Below, one piece after another: positions 44,001-54,000 of a stretch of 64,000 nucleotides of DNA. The number at the start of each line of letters is the position of its first letter. Position 1 is the first letter of the stretch. The DNA is from Congeria kusceri (taxonomy: Eukaryota > Mollusca > Bivalvia > Myida > Dreissenidae). A program made the position numbers and the translations under genes. The stretch spans positions 2,226,078-2,290,077 of the forward strand of contig CM051029.1 in assembly GCA_027627225.1 (NCBI GenBank), read 5' to 3'. The notes beneath the pieces are model-generated. The model was not told the origin of the DNA and did no database searches. It worked only from the letters and a program-made list of their open reading frames with translations.

Positions 44001-46421
44001 TGCAGGAAAAATATCCGACCTGGAGGGGAAAGACCTCAACCATATTGATCTTGATGTTGGTAAGTCACTCTTTACTAACCTTTGATGGTAAGATATTGTT
44101 AAGAGGTTTAACAAAATGGTTTAAACATTGTTATCAACAAGAATTTAAGTTACAATCCTTTTAAAATATTAAACCACATTGTTGCCAATTATGAAAATTA
44201 AATGGAAGATGGCAGAGTATATTGGTTTGCTTATTTTGGTGTTTTGTTTCTGCTTTTTATTTGCAATTTAAACCCTTTGATGCAGGTCATACTGACATTG
44301 TTTGGCTGCAAAGCAATACGAGAGTGTGCATGAACATGCTATAAATTTGATTGGATTAATGCATAAAATATATGGCTATTATGTTTATGGAAAGCTAGTA
44401 TAAGTATGTCCTTGTGCAACTCATTCATGCCAATTATCTGTTTACAGAACTAGAAGACAGTTCTGGTGATGAATCTTTAGACGAGGAAATAAGTGTGCAT
44501 CTGGAGGGTAATTAAAATCCATACCTTTATTGATAAAAATAATACAGCTGAACCGAAGGTTTTTTCCTAGTAAAGTTAATATGTTGTTGCACTTCATTAG
44601 TTTTATGTATGTGTATGGCCTGGTACATCACAATAATGTTTGAATTAACAAATTTTAGATCTGACGAATACCTCTGTCGACAAAGGCGAATCTTCAAAAG
44701 ATTTCATTACGTCAAGGAAACAAAGTATGTAAACCCCTTTATTATTTTTCTAGAGAATTGTGACAACAAACAGAAACCCTACTAAAAAAAATTCTGTCTG
44801 TAACCACTATAGCTATTGAAACTTGACACAATGTATTCAGTTTCACAATAGAATAGAACGATTGATACAATTTGGGTAACAGTACATGAACACATTATTT
44901 AATTAGCATTTAATTGATTACTGACCTATCAACATATTCAACTGAAACTCCACACATATCTTTGGGGTCATTATGTTACCTTATAGAGTTCATATGTATT
45001 GTGTAATGCTGGCAAACCCACTGTCCTGCGACAGCTCTTGATACAATTCTACCACCATTAACCAATTTTGTATTTCCCTATGGTTGCTTAATAAATACTT
45101 GTTTTCAATACAGAATGGGTCTCCATGCAAAATGAAGAAAATGAGGATGGTGATAGTGGTAGCGATAGCGATGCAGAATGGTGTCCACCCCGTAAGAAAC
45201 TATGTAAGGAATATTTATCCTGATTTGATTTTCTATTTGTCCTCATTACAGTTTTCCATTGTTTTGTTTGGAAATTCTTCATAAACATATCTGTAAAGTT
45301 ATATTGTATTTGAATTAACCTTTATGCCGCCCTTTGCAGTTGCACTTTCCTAGGAAAAGTGTTAGTAGGTTAACTGACCTCTGTTATGTGACTGAAATAC
45401 TGTTGAATATGGCATAAAATCCAGGGAGAATAAATTTGTTCAGCTGATATTATTGTTTAATTATGTAATTTGTCTTTTCTATTCCACTCGACCAAGTATT
45501 GGCGTCCAATCAGGTTAAAGGGTGTTTCTCAGGAATGACTCGAGTGATTGCATTCAAACCTAAAAGTTTTAGTCTTAATTTTAAAATTAACCTAAAGGTT
45601 TGGTTACTTCAATTTGAAATGTGTCTTTATGACCTTTGACACTTGAAAATTTCAAATTTCATAAACTTGAGTGACAAGAGTCAATTTTTATTTCCATTAT
45701 CTAACTCGACAATGAGTATTCATACATAGTTACCCTAAACCAATTTAATATGTATTGCATAGTATGAGGTTATTGTTCAAAGATCAAGGTAACAAGTACT
45801 GAAACAAACAAGGTTAGCTCAATAACTTAAAAACGAAATTATTGAAGGATACAGTAAAGTTAGATAGCAAAGGGATAGAGATTGTGTGATGGGTCAACAT
45901 CACTGTTAATCACTGGTAATTAAAAAAAAAAAAAATTTCCACTCAATAACTGGATATTTAAAAAAAAAGGCAATCTTACAAGCACAAGAAAATTCAAATG
46001 TGCTGTTTGACAGCTGTTGATTGGGTAATTAAAAAGGTATGAAAAAGTCAGCTGTTGCCACTGAAAGTACATTTAAAATACTAAGAACGCCTTGTCTATA
46101 TATTTATTTCCCATTCAGTTCGATTGAATGGTGATGCATGTTTTAAACGATGTTTCGTTAGTATAATTTAAATATATATTGATGTTAATTTTATTGATGT
46201 TAATTTTAGGCAAAAACTTCCCAAAGAAAGGGCTAAGAACCCCGTGGAGAGAGGAGGAGAAAAATTGTGTGAAAAATGAATTACGTAAATGTTTAAATTT
46301 GGGAACATTGCCCTCCAAGTCTGAATGTGAACAAGTAATAAAGAAGAATCAATGTTTAAAGAACAGAACGTGGACAATGGTAAAAGGATTTTTTAGAACA
46401 ACATTGAATAGAAGGAAATGA
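33241..46421 (+). CDS. Acidic-BRCT-zinc finger-tyrosine recombinase-like-SANT protein gene
   Basis: Seventeen exons have unbroken phase agreement (33241-33318, 33439-33561, 33681-33791, 33911-34075, 34195-34362, 34488-34655, 34921-35001, 36598-36653, 39066-39141, 40167-40291, 40648-40762, 41588-41689, 42239-44059, 44448-44507, 44659-44724, 45114-45203, 46210-46421). They total 3617 nt, which with one base from an upstream phase-1 exon makes 1206 codons including stop. Domains run: seven Asp-rich cassettes, BRCT-like (36598-40762), short BRCT-like (41588-42310), C2H2 and C2HC fingers, a tyrosine-recombinase-like core, an acidic linker and a PWREEE SANT-like end. Recombinase cores with zinc fingers are typical of Crypton elements and genes derived from them. 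A nuclear DNA-binding role is inferred. The first exon is unknown; see the phase argument in Part 2. Confidence 0.75.
35520..36480. repeat. Tandem-core dispersed repeat (GAAACTTG / AGGTCAAGGTC units)
   Basis: Opens near CCACCGTCGCAAAGCGGGAGGGGTATT. About five units of roughly 160-170 bp contain ATGAAACTTG, GACAATGTGCAGAAGGCAT(G/A)AGTCAG, AAGGTCAAGGTCATACTT and TGTCGTGTC(C/G)GCTC. Located in an intron of the recombinase-like gene. Confidence 0.65.
36598..36653 (+). CDS. BRCT domain exon a
   Basis: Acceptor CATTTTTCAG; phase 1 in, phase 0 out at TTTG|GTGAGT (TTG is the last codon). It reads GYAGKCVINILFSGMSVNL, the first strand and glycine turn of a BRCT fold (xIxFSGxxxxL). Confidence 0.65.
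36714..36875. repeat. Short tandem repeat GTGCCTGAATTTCCAAATCAGGGGTACCCCT
   Basis: About four degenerate 31-33-bp units, each with CTGAATTT and ACCCC(T/A)GTG phrases. Confidence 0.6.
36888..38297. mobile_element. GCTCACCTGAGC repeat element with ~165-bp tandem core
   Basis: Left end TTTTTAGCTCACCTGAGCAC, including hairpin GAGCACAACGTGCTC. Right end CAGGTGAGCGACCTAGGGCCATCATGGCCCTCTTG with hairpin AGGGCCAT...ATGGCCCT. The core has about six units of GTTAACACTCTATAGGCCAC...AATGGTTCCGGTCTGTTG...GGGGGCGGGGCAGTTTTCC. Unique ends plus tandem core and terminal hairpins resemble pearl/Helentron-derived elements known from bivalves. Confidence 0.7.
38522..38818 (+). mobile_element. tRNA-derived SINE, full length
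   Basis: The head has A box TAGCTCAGTTGGTAGAG and B box GGTTTGATCCC, then a conserved body (GGCAGTTGTCAGTTACTTGC, CCTGGAAAAGTGTGAGTTGG) and a tail of AAACAAACAAAC. Partial copies are at 21431-21856 and 45341-45422. It is a SINE and not a tRNA gene because the tRNA-like part is only the first 70 bp and the 3' acceptor stem does not pair. Confidence 0.75.
39066..39141 (+). CDS. BRCT domain exon b
   Basis: Acceptor CTATTTTTAAG; phase 0 in, phase 1 out at GCAT|GTAAGG. It reads GFFKIFRTCKLVTSAEEADILVLPA in segments that fit strands 2-3 of BRCT (…AEEADILVLP). Confidence 0.65.
39672..39990. repeat. Dispersed repeat fragment, relative of 22482-22740
   Basis: CTCGTAATTGAAGAGAGAGGGG, then TATACTGGAGTCACTCTGTCAGTCGG and CCACATTTATGCGTCATAACC; no coding potential. 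Confidence 0.45.
40167..40291 (+). CDS. BRCT domain exon c with conserved Trp
   Basis: Acceptor TTGGTTTTCAG; phase 1 in, phase 0 out at GAGCTG|GTAAGA. It reads GNGHTKHSTLKLFQCLVG and IVSAKWVTDSIATGCLQEL. The IVSxxWxxDSI motif is the hallmark third helix of BRCT domains. Confidence 0.8.
40648..40762 (+). CDS. BRCT C-terminal exon d
   Basis: Acceptor TTATTGCACAG; phase 0 in, phase 1 out at AAAGAAG|GTAACT. It reads DERYAVKSAVTYGEWSAYEN and FKFLGSDWIETKE. The DExxY start is where BRCT domains end; the rest is a linker. Confidence 0.65.
40813..41330. repeat. 21-bp minisatellite (ACTTGTTCACACACTGTCCCC)n
   Basis: About 24 degenerate copies of a 21-bp unit within the intron between 40762 and 41588. 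As a multiple of three it produces spurious open frames of 7-residue repeats (TCSHTVP). A degraded related array lies at 50850-51010. Confidence 0.9.
41588..41689 (+). CDS. Second BRCT-like segment
   Basis: Acceptor TTATCTTCAG; phase 1 to 1, donor ATCAT|GTATAT. It reads LRCLLTRIGGHEVLTASVD, then IFICADGEL. With the next exon's QCVDKEWIFHTIISGKVI it forms a shortened BRCT-like fold (GG turn, then VDKEWI). It is abbreviated, so fold assignment is moderate. Confidence 0.6.
42239..44059 (+). CDS. Main exon: zinc fingers and tyrosine-recombinase-like domain
   Basis: 607 codons in phase 1 to 1 (acceptor TATGTTTCAG, donor GTTG|GTAAGT). The order is BRCT-like end (VDKEWIFHTIISGKVISPL), C2H2 finger at 42445-42513 (CVYC...MSRHLASKH), C2HC finger near 42690-42750 (CEFC...WKHHKTC), a helical region, and the recombinase-like core. 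That core has Arg 43477 (FNRKRAGEAQRLKVEDF), a basic beta-hairpin (RGKRGRKVAVIF), TNLRK with Arg 43834, FMGHD with His 43912, and Tyr 43939 in HREFYRLP. The R...R..H..Y spacing matches tyrosine recombinases; the first His of HxxR is Thr. The long intronless exon suggests origin from a captured element. Confidence 0.82.
44448..44507 (+). CDS. Acidic linker exon 1
   Basis: 20 codons, phase 1-1: ELEDSSGDESLDEEISVHLE. Acceptor CTGTTTACAG, donor GGAGG|GTAATT. Acidic, with Ser residues suitable for CK2-type phosphorylation (inference). Confidence 0.65.
44659..44724 (+). CDS. Linker exon 2
   Basis: 22 codons, phase 1-1: LTNTSVDKGESSKDFITSRKQ. Acceptor AAATTTTAG, donor ACAAA|GTATGT; the alternative GTAAAC donor 4 nt downstream would break the frame. 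Confidence 0.6.
45114..45203 (+). CDS. Acidic linker exon 3
   Basis: 30 codons, phase 1-1: EENEDGDSGSDSDAEWCPP, then RKKL. Acceptor TTTTCAATACAG, donor CTAT|GTAAGG. An acidic run followed by a basic cluster, a possible nuclear localisation signal. Confidence 0.65.
45341..45422 (+). mobile_element. 3' fragment of the tRNA-derived SINE
   Basis: CCTAGGAAAAGTGTTAGTAGG, then TGTGACTGAAATACTGTTGAA matches the end of 38522-38818. Confidence 0.6.
46210..46421 (+). CDS. Terminal exon: SANT/Myb-like tail
   Basis: Acceptor GTTAATTTTAG; phase 1 in, TGA at 46419-46421. It reads RTPWREEEKNCVKNELRK, then GTLPSKSECEQVI and RTWTMVKGFFRTTL. PWxxEE...LPxKxEC...RxWxxVKxxxxN-type tails commonly close proteins of this recombinase-like family. 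A dispersed repeat begins only about 30 bp after the stop. Confidence 0.75.
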
Positions 46422-46449
46422 ATGTCTGTCCATACCTCCTGTCCGATTT

Positions 46450-48064
46450 TTTAGCTCACCTGAGCACATAGTGCTCATGGGGAGCTTTTAGGATACCGTT
46501 TTATCCGCCGTACATCAGTGCGTCCGTGCGTTAGCTTTTTCTTCAAACGACTTCTCCTCCTTAACCCGTTGACAGATTTTAATGAATGAACTTCACAGGA
46601 ATATTCCTTGGGTGACCCTCTTTCCACGTTGTTCAAATCGCTATAGTCCATTGCATATGTAGGTCACCAGAGCTTAAAAAGATTTAAAAAATGAAAACTT
46701 AAAAAAATCTTCTTTGAAACCAAAACGGTCAGGAGTTTAATATTTGGTGTGTAACATTGTCTAGTGGTCCTCTACTAAGTTTGTTCAAATCATGCACCTG
46801 GGGTCACTGGCCATGTCCCAGGGGTCACATGATTTATATAGACTTCTATAGTAAATGACTTTAAAAATCTTCTTCTATGAAACCGCAAGGGCCAGGGGTT
46901 TATTATTTGGTGTGTAATATCATATAGTGGTCCTCTACAAAGTGTTTTCAAATAATGCTCCTGGGGTCAAAATTGGCCCCGCCCTGGGGGTGACCTGATT
47001 TCTTTATATGTATATAGTGAAAACTTTAAAAAAATCTCTGAAACCGCAAGGCCAAGAGGTTTGGTTTTTGGCATGTAACATTGTATTGTGGTTCTCTACC
47101 AAGTTTGTTCAAATCATGCCTCTGGGGTCAAAACTGGCCTCGCCTAGGGGTCACAAGATTTATATAGACTTATATAGTAAACAACTTTAAAAATCTCTGA
47201 AACCACAAGGGTCAGTTTTTAATACTTGGTGTCAAACATGGTTGGTGGTCCTCTACCAAGTTTGTTCAAATCATAAAATTTGCCCCGCCCTGGGGCTATC
47301 TTATTTCACATATATGTATATAGTCAAAACTTCACAAATCTTCTCTAAAAGGACAAAGCCTAGAGGTGTAATATTTGGCATGTAACATCATATGGTGGTC
47401 CTCTACCAAGTTTGTTCAAATCATACCCCTGGAGTTAAAATTTGCCCCACCCTGGGGCTATCTTATTTCTGTTATACGTGTATAGTGAAAACTTCAAAAA
47501 TCTTCTCTGAAACCGCAAGGCCCAGAGGATTGGTATTTGGCATGTAACAGCATATTGTGGGTCTCTTTCAAGTTTGTTCAAATCATGCCACTGGGGTCAA
47601 AACTGGCCCCGCCCTGGGGGTTACTTGTTTCCCTTATATGTATATACTAAAACTTGAAAAATCTCTGAAACGCACAACCCATACATTTGAAATTTGGCAT
47701 GTAACATCGTATGGTGGTCCTCTACCAAGTTTGTTCAAATCATTCCTCTGGGGTCAAACTGGCCCCACCCTGGGGGTAACTTGTTTTAATAATATCTATT
47801 CCGAGTATGAAAATGGTTGCGGTCAGTTGAAAACATGTCCACCAGGGGGTGCAAGTTTCCTTATATGGCTAAAGTGAAACATTGTGAACACTCTCGAATT
47901 CGCATTTTTGTCCAATCTTCATGAAACTTGCTCAGAACATTTGTTCTAATGATATCTCAGCCAAGATCGAAATTGGTTTCTGAAACATCACAAAAGTTGC
48001 TCAGAACAGTTCAGTTCCCCGAAGTCTCAGGTGAGCAACCTAGGGTCTATGGCCCTCTTGTGTT
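46450..48064. mobile_element. GCTCACCTGAGC repeat element, larger copy
   Basis: Left end TTTTTTAGCTCACCTGAGCAC; right end AGGTGAGCAACCTAGGGTCTATGGCCCTCTTG. The core has about eight units with GGTCCTCTACCAAGTTTGTTCAAATCAT...CTGGGGTCAAAACTGGCCCCGCCCTGGGG. The last part (47800-48000) switches to the unit type of 36888-38297 (GGTCAGTTGAAAACATGTCCACCAGGGGG), linking the two elements as variants. Confidence 0.7.
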
Positions 48065-50849
48065 AATTTAGAGTTTAGTCAGCATCCAACAGGTGAAGCT
48101 CTTCGTACAATTAGTTAGAATTTGTATAACCTAATTATTACAACTTTCTACGTATTTCGACATGCGGCATCGGGTTGTATTAGTCACTACTGTCACAAGA
48201 TCTATAAATGTTTCTGCATAAAAATTTGGTCTGGAATGAAAATTGAACAGTGGTAGTCATTGTTATAAAAAAAAAACAAGTATAATACATTTACTATTAA
48301 TTTTGTGATGAAAATTTGACTTTTTAAAAACAAAACTGTTAGAAGTATTAATACATGCAAGTTATTATGAAAATATTAGTACTTCACACATTTTGAAAGA
48401 TGTTGTATTTGGCAAGTCTGAAAAAATTTCAATTACAATCTCAGATAATTATTAGACATCGTAATGAATCACAGAAAAGGAAAAAAGAACATTTGGAGTT
48501 TGTATAAACAGGCTCTTTAAATAGAATTGTATATTTTTTTTCACTGTTTTCATGCAATTGTTGTTTGCACTGTCATTTGTTAACCCTTCTCAGATTGCAC
48601 CATGTTTCTATACTTACACACGCCAATGTTGTACATCTATTCAGGCTATAAGTATGCAATGGGCTATTAATGCCGAATAAAGACTGTTATGTAATATTAT
48701 GTTTTCACTTGTATTAAAGTTGGAATATCAATAAAATCTGACATGCAATTTTGTAATTACATCACTGTTGTAAAGTAGCATCCTTCGTTTGAAGATGTTC
48801 ATATGTCTAGTAACTACACTGATGCAAACGGATATAATAATGCATTTAAGAAATAAAATAAGCCCCCAGTAAATTAATTTCTACGTAAACCGTGTTAAGC
48901 GCATGCGCAGAAAAACTGATGTTGGTGTGTGCTATCCATCAAAATGTTTTGACAAAGTTTAGAATTGGTAGACAGAGTACATAAGAACAGTTTATTTTAA
49001 AATTGCACATTCCCAGTTCCTTATTTTGTTGCCACTATATTATAGTTTGGTTATTGATATTCCAACTTTAACGGGATGCTGCATTTCTTGCAATACTGTC
49101 AAAGCATTGTTTTTGTCATATCATGAAATAGTGCTATTCATTTATTTTGTTATAACTATAGTAGTTTTGGCTGGTAAGGATTTTTTGCATTGGTTGCCAT
49201 GTTGTCAAAACAATGTTGTGACATAATTTATGTTGTAAAAACTTGTTCATTTGTGTGTTTGTTTAGGTACAATTCTTTTCTGATTTGTCATTTTACAGTT
49301 CCTCTTGTAACATGGCTATGAACTGTCATTCAGCAATTGTAAAATATATTAACAGCATGTCACATGATGCATAAACCAGATCTAAAGTTTCAGTCACTAA
49401 TAAAATTGCTGGTTTGTATGCTGATAAGGCCGTAGTATTAGTAATATTGTGCATTTATAAATGATGGTATTTTGTAAATAATTGTGTGTACCATGTATAA
49501 ATGACAGTATTTTTAACCAGGTTTTCAACGAATCCTGGTTATTAGATTGAGGTATGGCGGGCGGGCAGGCGTTGTCAAACAAGTGGTTTCCGGTGAATAA
49601 CAGAAGTTAACATACGGGTAAAATATGGCAGGATTGCCCTTATGAAATTAAACAAGCAATGTTTATCTACACATGTAGAATTTGGCCCCGTTGTGAAATA
49701 ATCAACTTGATAGTTATAAAAGTTTTGAGAAACACAAAACGATATTTTACCTGGTTTTAAAGAAAATTGCAAATCCTGGCTCTTAGATTAGTGATGGTTG
49801 GTAGGTGGGGGGGGGGATCCGGTCATTAACTTAGGTTTGTATGGACAAATCTTGATGAAACTGCAAGACTTCATGGCGACTTAGCTTGGGAAATTTGGGG
49901 CAAGTCAGTTGAAGGTCCAGGTCACTAAATGAAAACAGAAAAACTGTTCCCACTCAATATCTTGAGGTAGGATAGAGGCATTGTGTTGGAATTATTTGTG
50001 TATTTATTACTCAACTTGAGATTGCATTTGAGGCCGGTTGTGTCATCGTCAATGTGTCATCGTCAATGTTCCTTACTAACATTAGTAAAAAAGTTTCCAC
50101 ACAATAATGTGTTGTTGAATATTGAAACTGCACTTAAATTGTGTGTGTAGTTAGCTTACATGTTAACCTAGCTTGTAATTTTGGCCAGTTGGGTCAAGGT
50201 AACTTTTACTCAAATAGAACTAAATATGCATGTATCATATGTTAATTCTTGTTTCAGAAATTATGCTGGCGAAAGAGATCTGTGTTTGAATTCAAAAATA
50301 GTTCCATATAAGTCCAAAAGCAAATGTTTGTAAAATCGAATAAAACTACAGAAAATTTAGTATTGGTTTTCATGCTAAAATTGTATGATGAAGAGAATGT
50401 ATTGTTTCTTTCGTTTCATGCAGTGTATGTATATATGCATGGACTATAGACAATTAAATCTGAATTAAATACAATTGTTTTGCTTTTAATTTTATTTTAT
50501 GATCAGCTGATTGACATGTACAATTTATAGCGTCGCTGTCAGTGTACACCTTAAAGTTCTTCAAATGTGATGACAAAAATTATGTATTATGATTATGTCG
50601 CATTAATTATACATCATTATATATATTTTATAACACTAAATGAAATAAATAGTGTGGCTGATTCATACGCGGTATTATTATCGACGACTGGTTTAAATTT
50701 TATCAAACTATTATCAACCAACGTTCACAATAGTCTTCTGACTAAAACCAAAGCACACAAAGAAGAAATAACATTTTCAATGTCTTTCTCAAGTTATGTA
50801 CCTAACCGGAACTATTGAACAGCAACGAACATGAATAATCGACTGTCTT
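48065..50849. other. No gene recognised
   Basis: AT-rich. It holds an NRF1-like palindrome at 48899-48910 without an identifiable exon. Two related phrases about 240 bp apart (AACCAGGTTTTCAACGAATC near 49517 and CCTGGTTTTAAAGAAAATTGC near 49751) look like repeat ends with AACCAGG/CCTGGTT hairpins. Confidence 0.45.
48899..48910. promoter_or_regulatory. NRF1-like palindrome GCGCATGCGCAG
   Basis: A perfect GCGCATGCGC core in otherwise AT-rich DNA, as at 21334. It may mark a promoter of an unrecognised transcript, but no downstream exon was identified. Confidence 0.3.
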
Positions 50850-51010
50850 ACATTGCGCACTCTGTTCCCCTTGTTCACACTTTCCCTTCGGGTTTTCACT
50901 CTGTGCCTTAATCACATACTTTCCTCACTTGTTCACACACTATCCTAACTTGTTCACACAACGTCCTTCCCTTATTCGCACACTTCTCACATGTTCTCAC
51001 ATAGTTCCTG
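50850..51010. repeat. Degenerate relative of the 21-bp minisatellite
   Basis: Phrases such as CCTCACTTGTTCACACACTATCC and ACTTGTTCACACAACGTCC repeat with period about 20-22 bp, matching the 40813-41330 unit in decayed form. Confidence 0.6.
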
Positions 51011-54000
51011 CTTATTCGCCTTCTTCAACGCGTCAGTGTTTGGTAATAGCATGTTAAAATGCGAATCGTATTTAAGGGATTATAGTACAACACATTTGAA
51101 GAATTGTCAATGAACGTTATCAATTGAATAAATAAAGTCATTGGAAAAACAAAAATGTGTTGAGACAGCATTAGGGGAAAAACTAAATCATTTTGACACA
51201 TGTAAACTATAGACAATAAAAATATTAGCGGTCCCCCTTCCCCCTTCATTAAAGATGTTTTGAAAACTAGGTAAGTCGGTCTTCAACTATTAGCCGACAA
51301 ACAATTCACAAATTTATTGTCGACATCTTGCATATTGTATGCGACCAGACGGTTATTGATCGCCGTCTGAACACAGACCAGCTAAAACGTTCTCCGAACA
51401 GTTTAGGTGAGCGCAAGATATTTGCATAGGACGGTCGCAGCAAATGATTGTAAATGACTGCAACTTAAGTGTATTGATCACTGGATCTGGTGATTGGAAA
51501 GTTGGTAACCCGCCGCCGTCCGACAATAAGAAGACCGCCCGACATATTGGCATTTGTTCTTTTGTACTAATGCATACTACGTAGATAGTTTAGATTATTT
51601 TTTTCTGCTAACAAATGTGTACGAAAGGTTTATAAAGTGGTTTGCACGAATGAAAGAAAGGTCTATAAACAAAGATTTTACGAGACCTGGATGGCGGATG
51701 TGGGGTGGGGCTGGAGTTGACAGTCACAGCGAAGGTCACAACCCGAATTCATAAATCGTCGCGCATGTTTACTTTTTTGTTACAGCCAAGAAAAATTAGG
51801 CAAGAAATGAAACTGCTGTAAGCATTATTCTTGGGTTTGTTCTTACACAATTACCACATGTTCACAGATAGATCCGAGTACACATCATAGTAGACACAAT
51901 TGCAGGGAAATCCATTAATTACATTTGTAATGGAAAACAGGTAAGGGCATTCGAAATTCGCTTACACATACATATCACGTTGTTTATTTGTTACCACAGC
52001 AACCTATACAACGCTTAAAGTTACTATTCATTGAACGTGTAACCTCCACGTGCACACGCGTGAGTCTGTATGACTGTCAACCTATGACGTTGCCGGAAGC
52101 AATAACAATTGACTGCTATATAGGTCGCTTATTGAAGTTCATGTGCGCACCGGAATGGCTTAATCGAATGCATTAAAAATGCATCACAAAATTCAAAGAC
52201 GTTGTTTCTTGCTCAAATAAATAGTGTTGCGGTGAAAATGAATATAATAATCTTTGGGGCATTTGTTTCAAGGAAATTACACGTTTTAATGTCTATAAAT
52301 AATGAATTCACCTAATGCATTTGGCCCTTTAAAAATGTTTGCAGCACTGTCGTAACATCCACGTTCACAGCTGTATTATAAGAAACAACGGAGGGTTGCT
52401 GCCCGTCAAATAAGTGTGATAAAATTGACCAGTCGGCAATTAGTATGGTCGTTTACTTTTCACACGTATTTCCGTACAATTGCGATTCATATAAATCGCA
52501 TCTTTTAACGTTGAATTCAGAAGACAAAACGATCGGAATCACATCGACCGAGCACCGTAGACGAAAGGCATTGTCTTGGATTGGTAATTAATAATTCAAG
52601 TTTAAAAACATTCACTATTTCAACAGCGATCGACACCAATACCATGTAGACGGCATGCGTCCGGAAAAGCGCCGACCTAGTAATACAGTAATCGCCTGCT
52701 TATCGGGCATTGTCTGTACAAGAACCAGTATTACAATAACCAATATTTCTGGTACATGTGAACCAATGGAACGCTTGAGCATTGAACCATGTGTACGAAA
52801 CATACAAGTTCGAAGATACAAGAATCTTTATTTCATGACGATATAAAATATAAAAAGTATCTAATATGCATTTCTAATTTAGATAATTATATAATAATCA
52901 ACTGAACTAATTACATATTATTTCATTCAGCAAAACAATTTAGTAATATTTCTTAACTCGATGAGCTAATGCTGTTTGTTATTAAATTTATATTATATAC
53001 ACATATTTCAGACTAAAACATAATACCATTACCAGAGAAATTAAAATAAATTGCATGTTAAAGCATATGTTATTAATGACTCTCTTAATGCATTAAGTAT
53101 GCATTATGAAATGCAAAAACGTTGTTTCTAGCTGAGGTATGCCAGGATTTAACGGGGGCACAGAGGGAGGACATATTTTCGTGCGGGGATATGTCCAACA
53201 TTCCATTTTGGACGGACAAAGTCCGCGTTGTTAAATTAGCGGCATATGTCCGGGTGGGCATACGCACTGGAGGGGATATGTCCGTCTGACTAAAATTTGA
53301 CGAGATGGCATATATCCGACATTCCATTGCGGGCACTTGCTGACCCCGAAGCTTATATATTATATAATAATATATAATAATTTGTAACCAAAAAGTCTTT
53401 TATTTCTGATTTAAATCTTTGACAAAACAAACATATATCCATATCGCATGATGAGCTTGCTTACTTAAAGCCGAATGCATTTCGTGTCATTACGGCATTC
53501 GTGCATTTTTATTAGTCATAAACTGCCATCTTTGTGTCAGTACATTGCATAAGCCTTCTACCTGTTTCGTCTACGCTTCAGTAAACGCATGCACTATTCC
53601 ATGCCTTTATCCTCGGTGACACGTTTTTAGGTATTCCAGCGTTATTAGCACTTGTAATTTTATAGTTTCATTTTTTTTTTTTTATCAGTTTTAAATGCTG
53701 TTTCAAGAAGTAGAATATTAAAAATGGGAACACTGTACTGTAATGTCATTCACCTTCTTTCTTTTAAAACACACAATAATTGTGTTGGTCATACCCATAT
53801 AAGTATCTTTTAATCAAAATAGTTCATATATAATTGGGTATTTCATCGTGTGCGTCTGAGAGAGGAAAAAATGCACGCTGCTCGTTTTGTTTACCCATAC
53901 GGTTTTAACGTATGAGGCAGATGTAGGAATGGAAAAGCACACTATTTATCGGATACGGAAACACACGATGCGGACAGAGAGGTTTGACTCGTCGGTCGGA

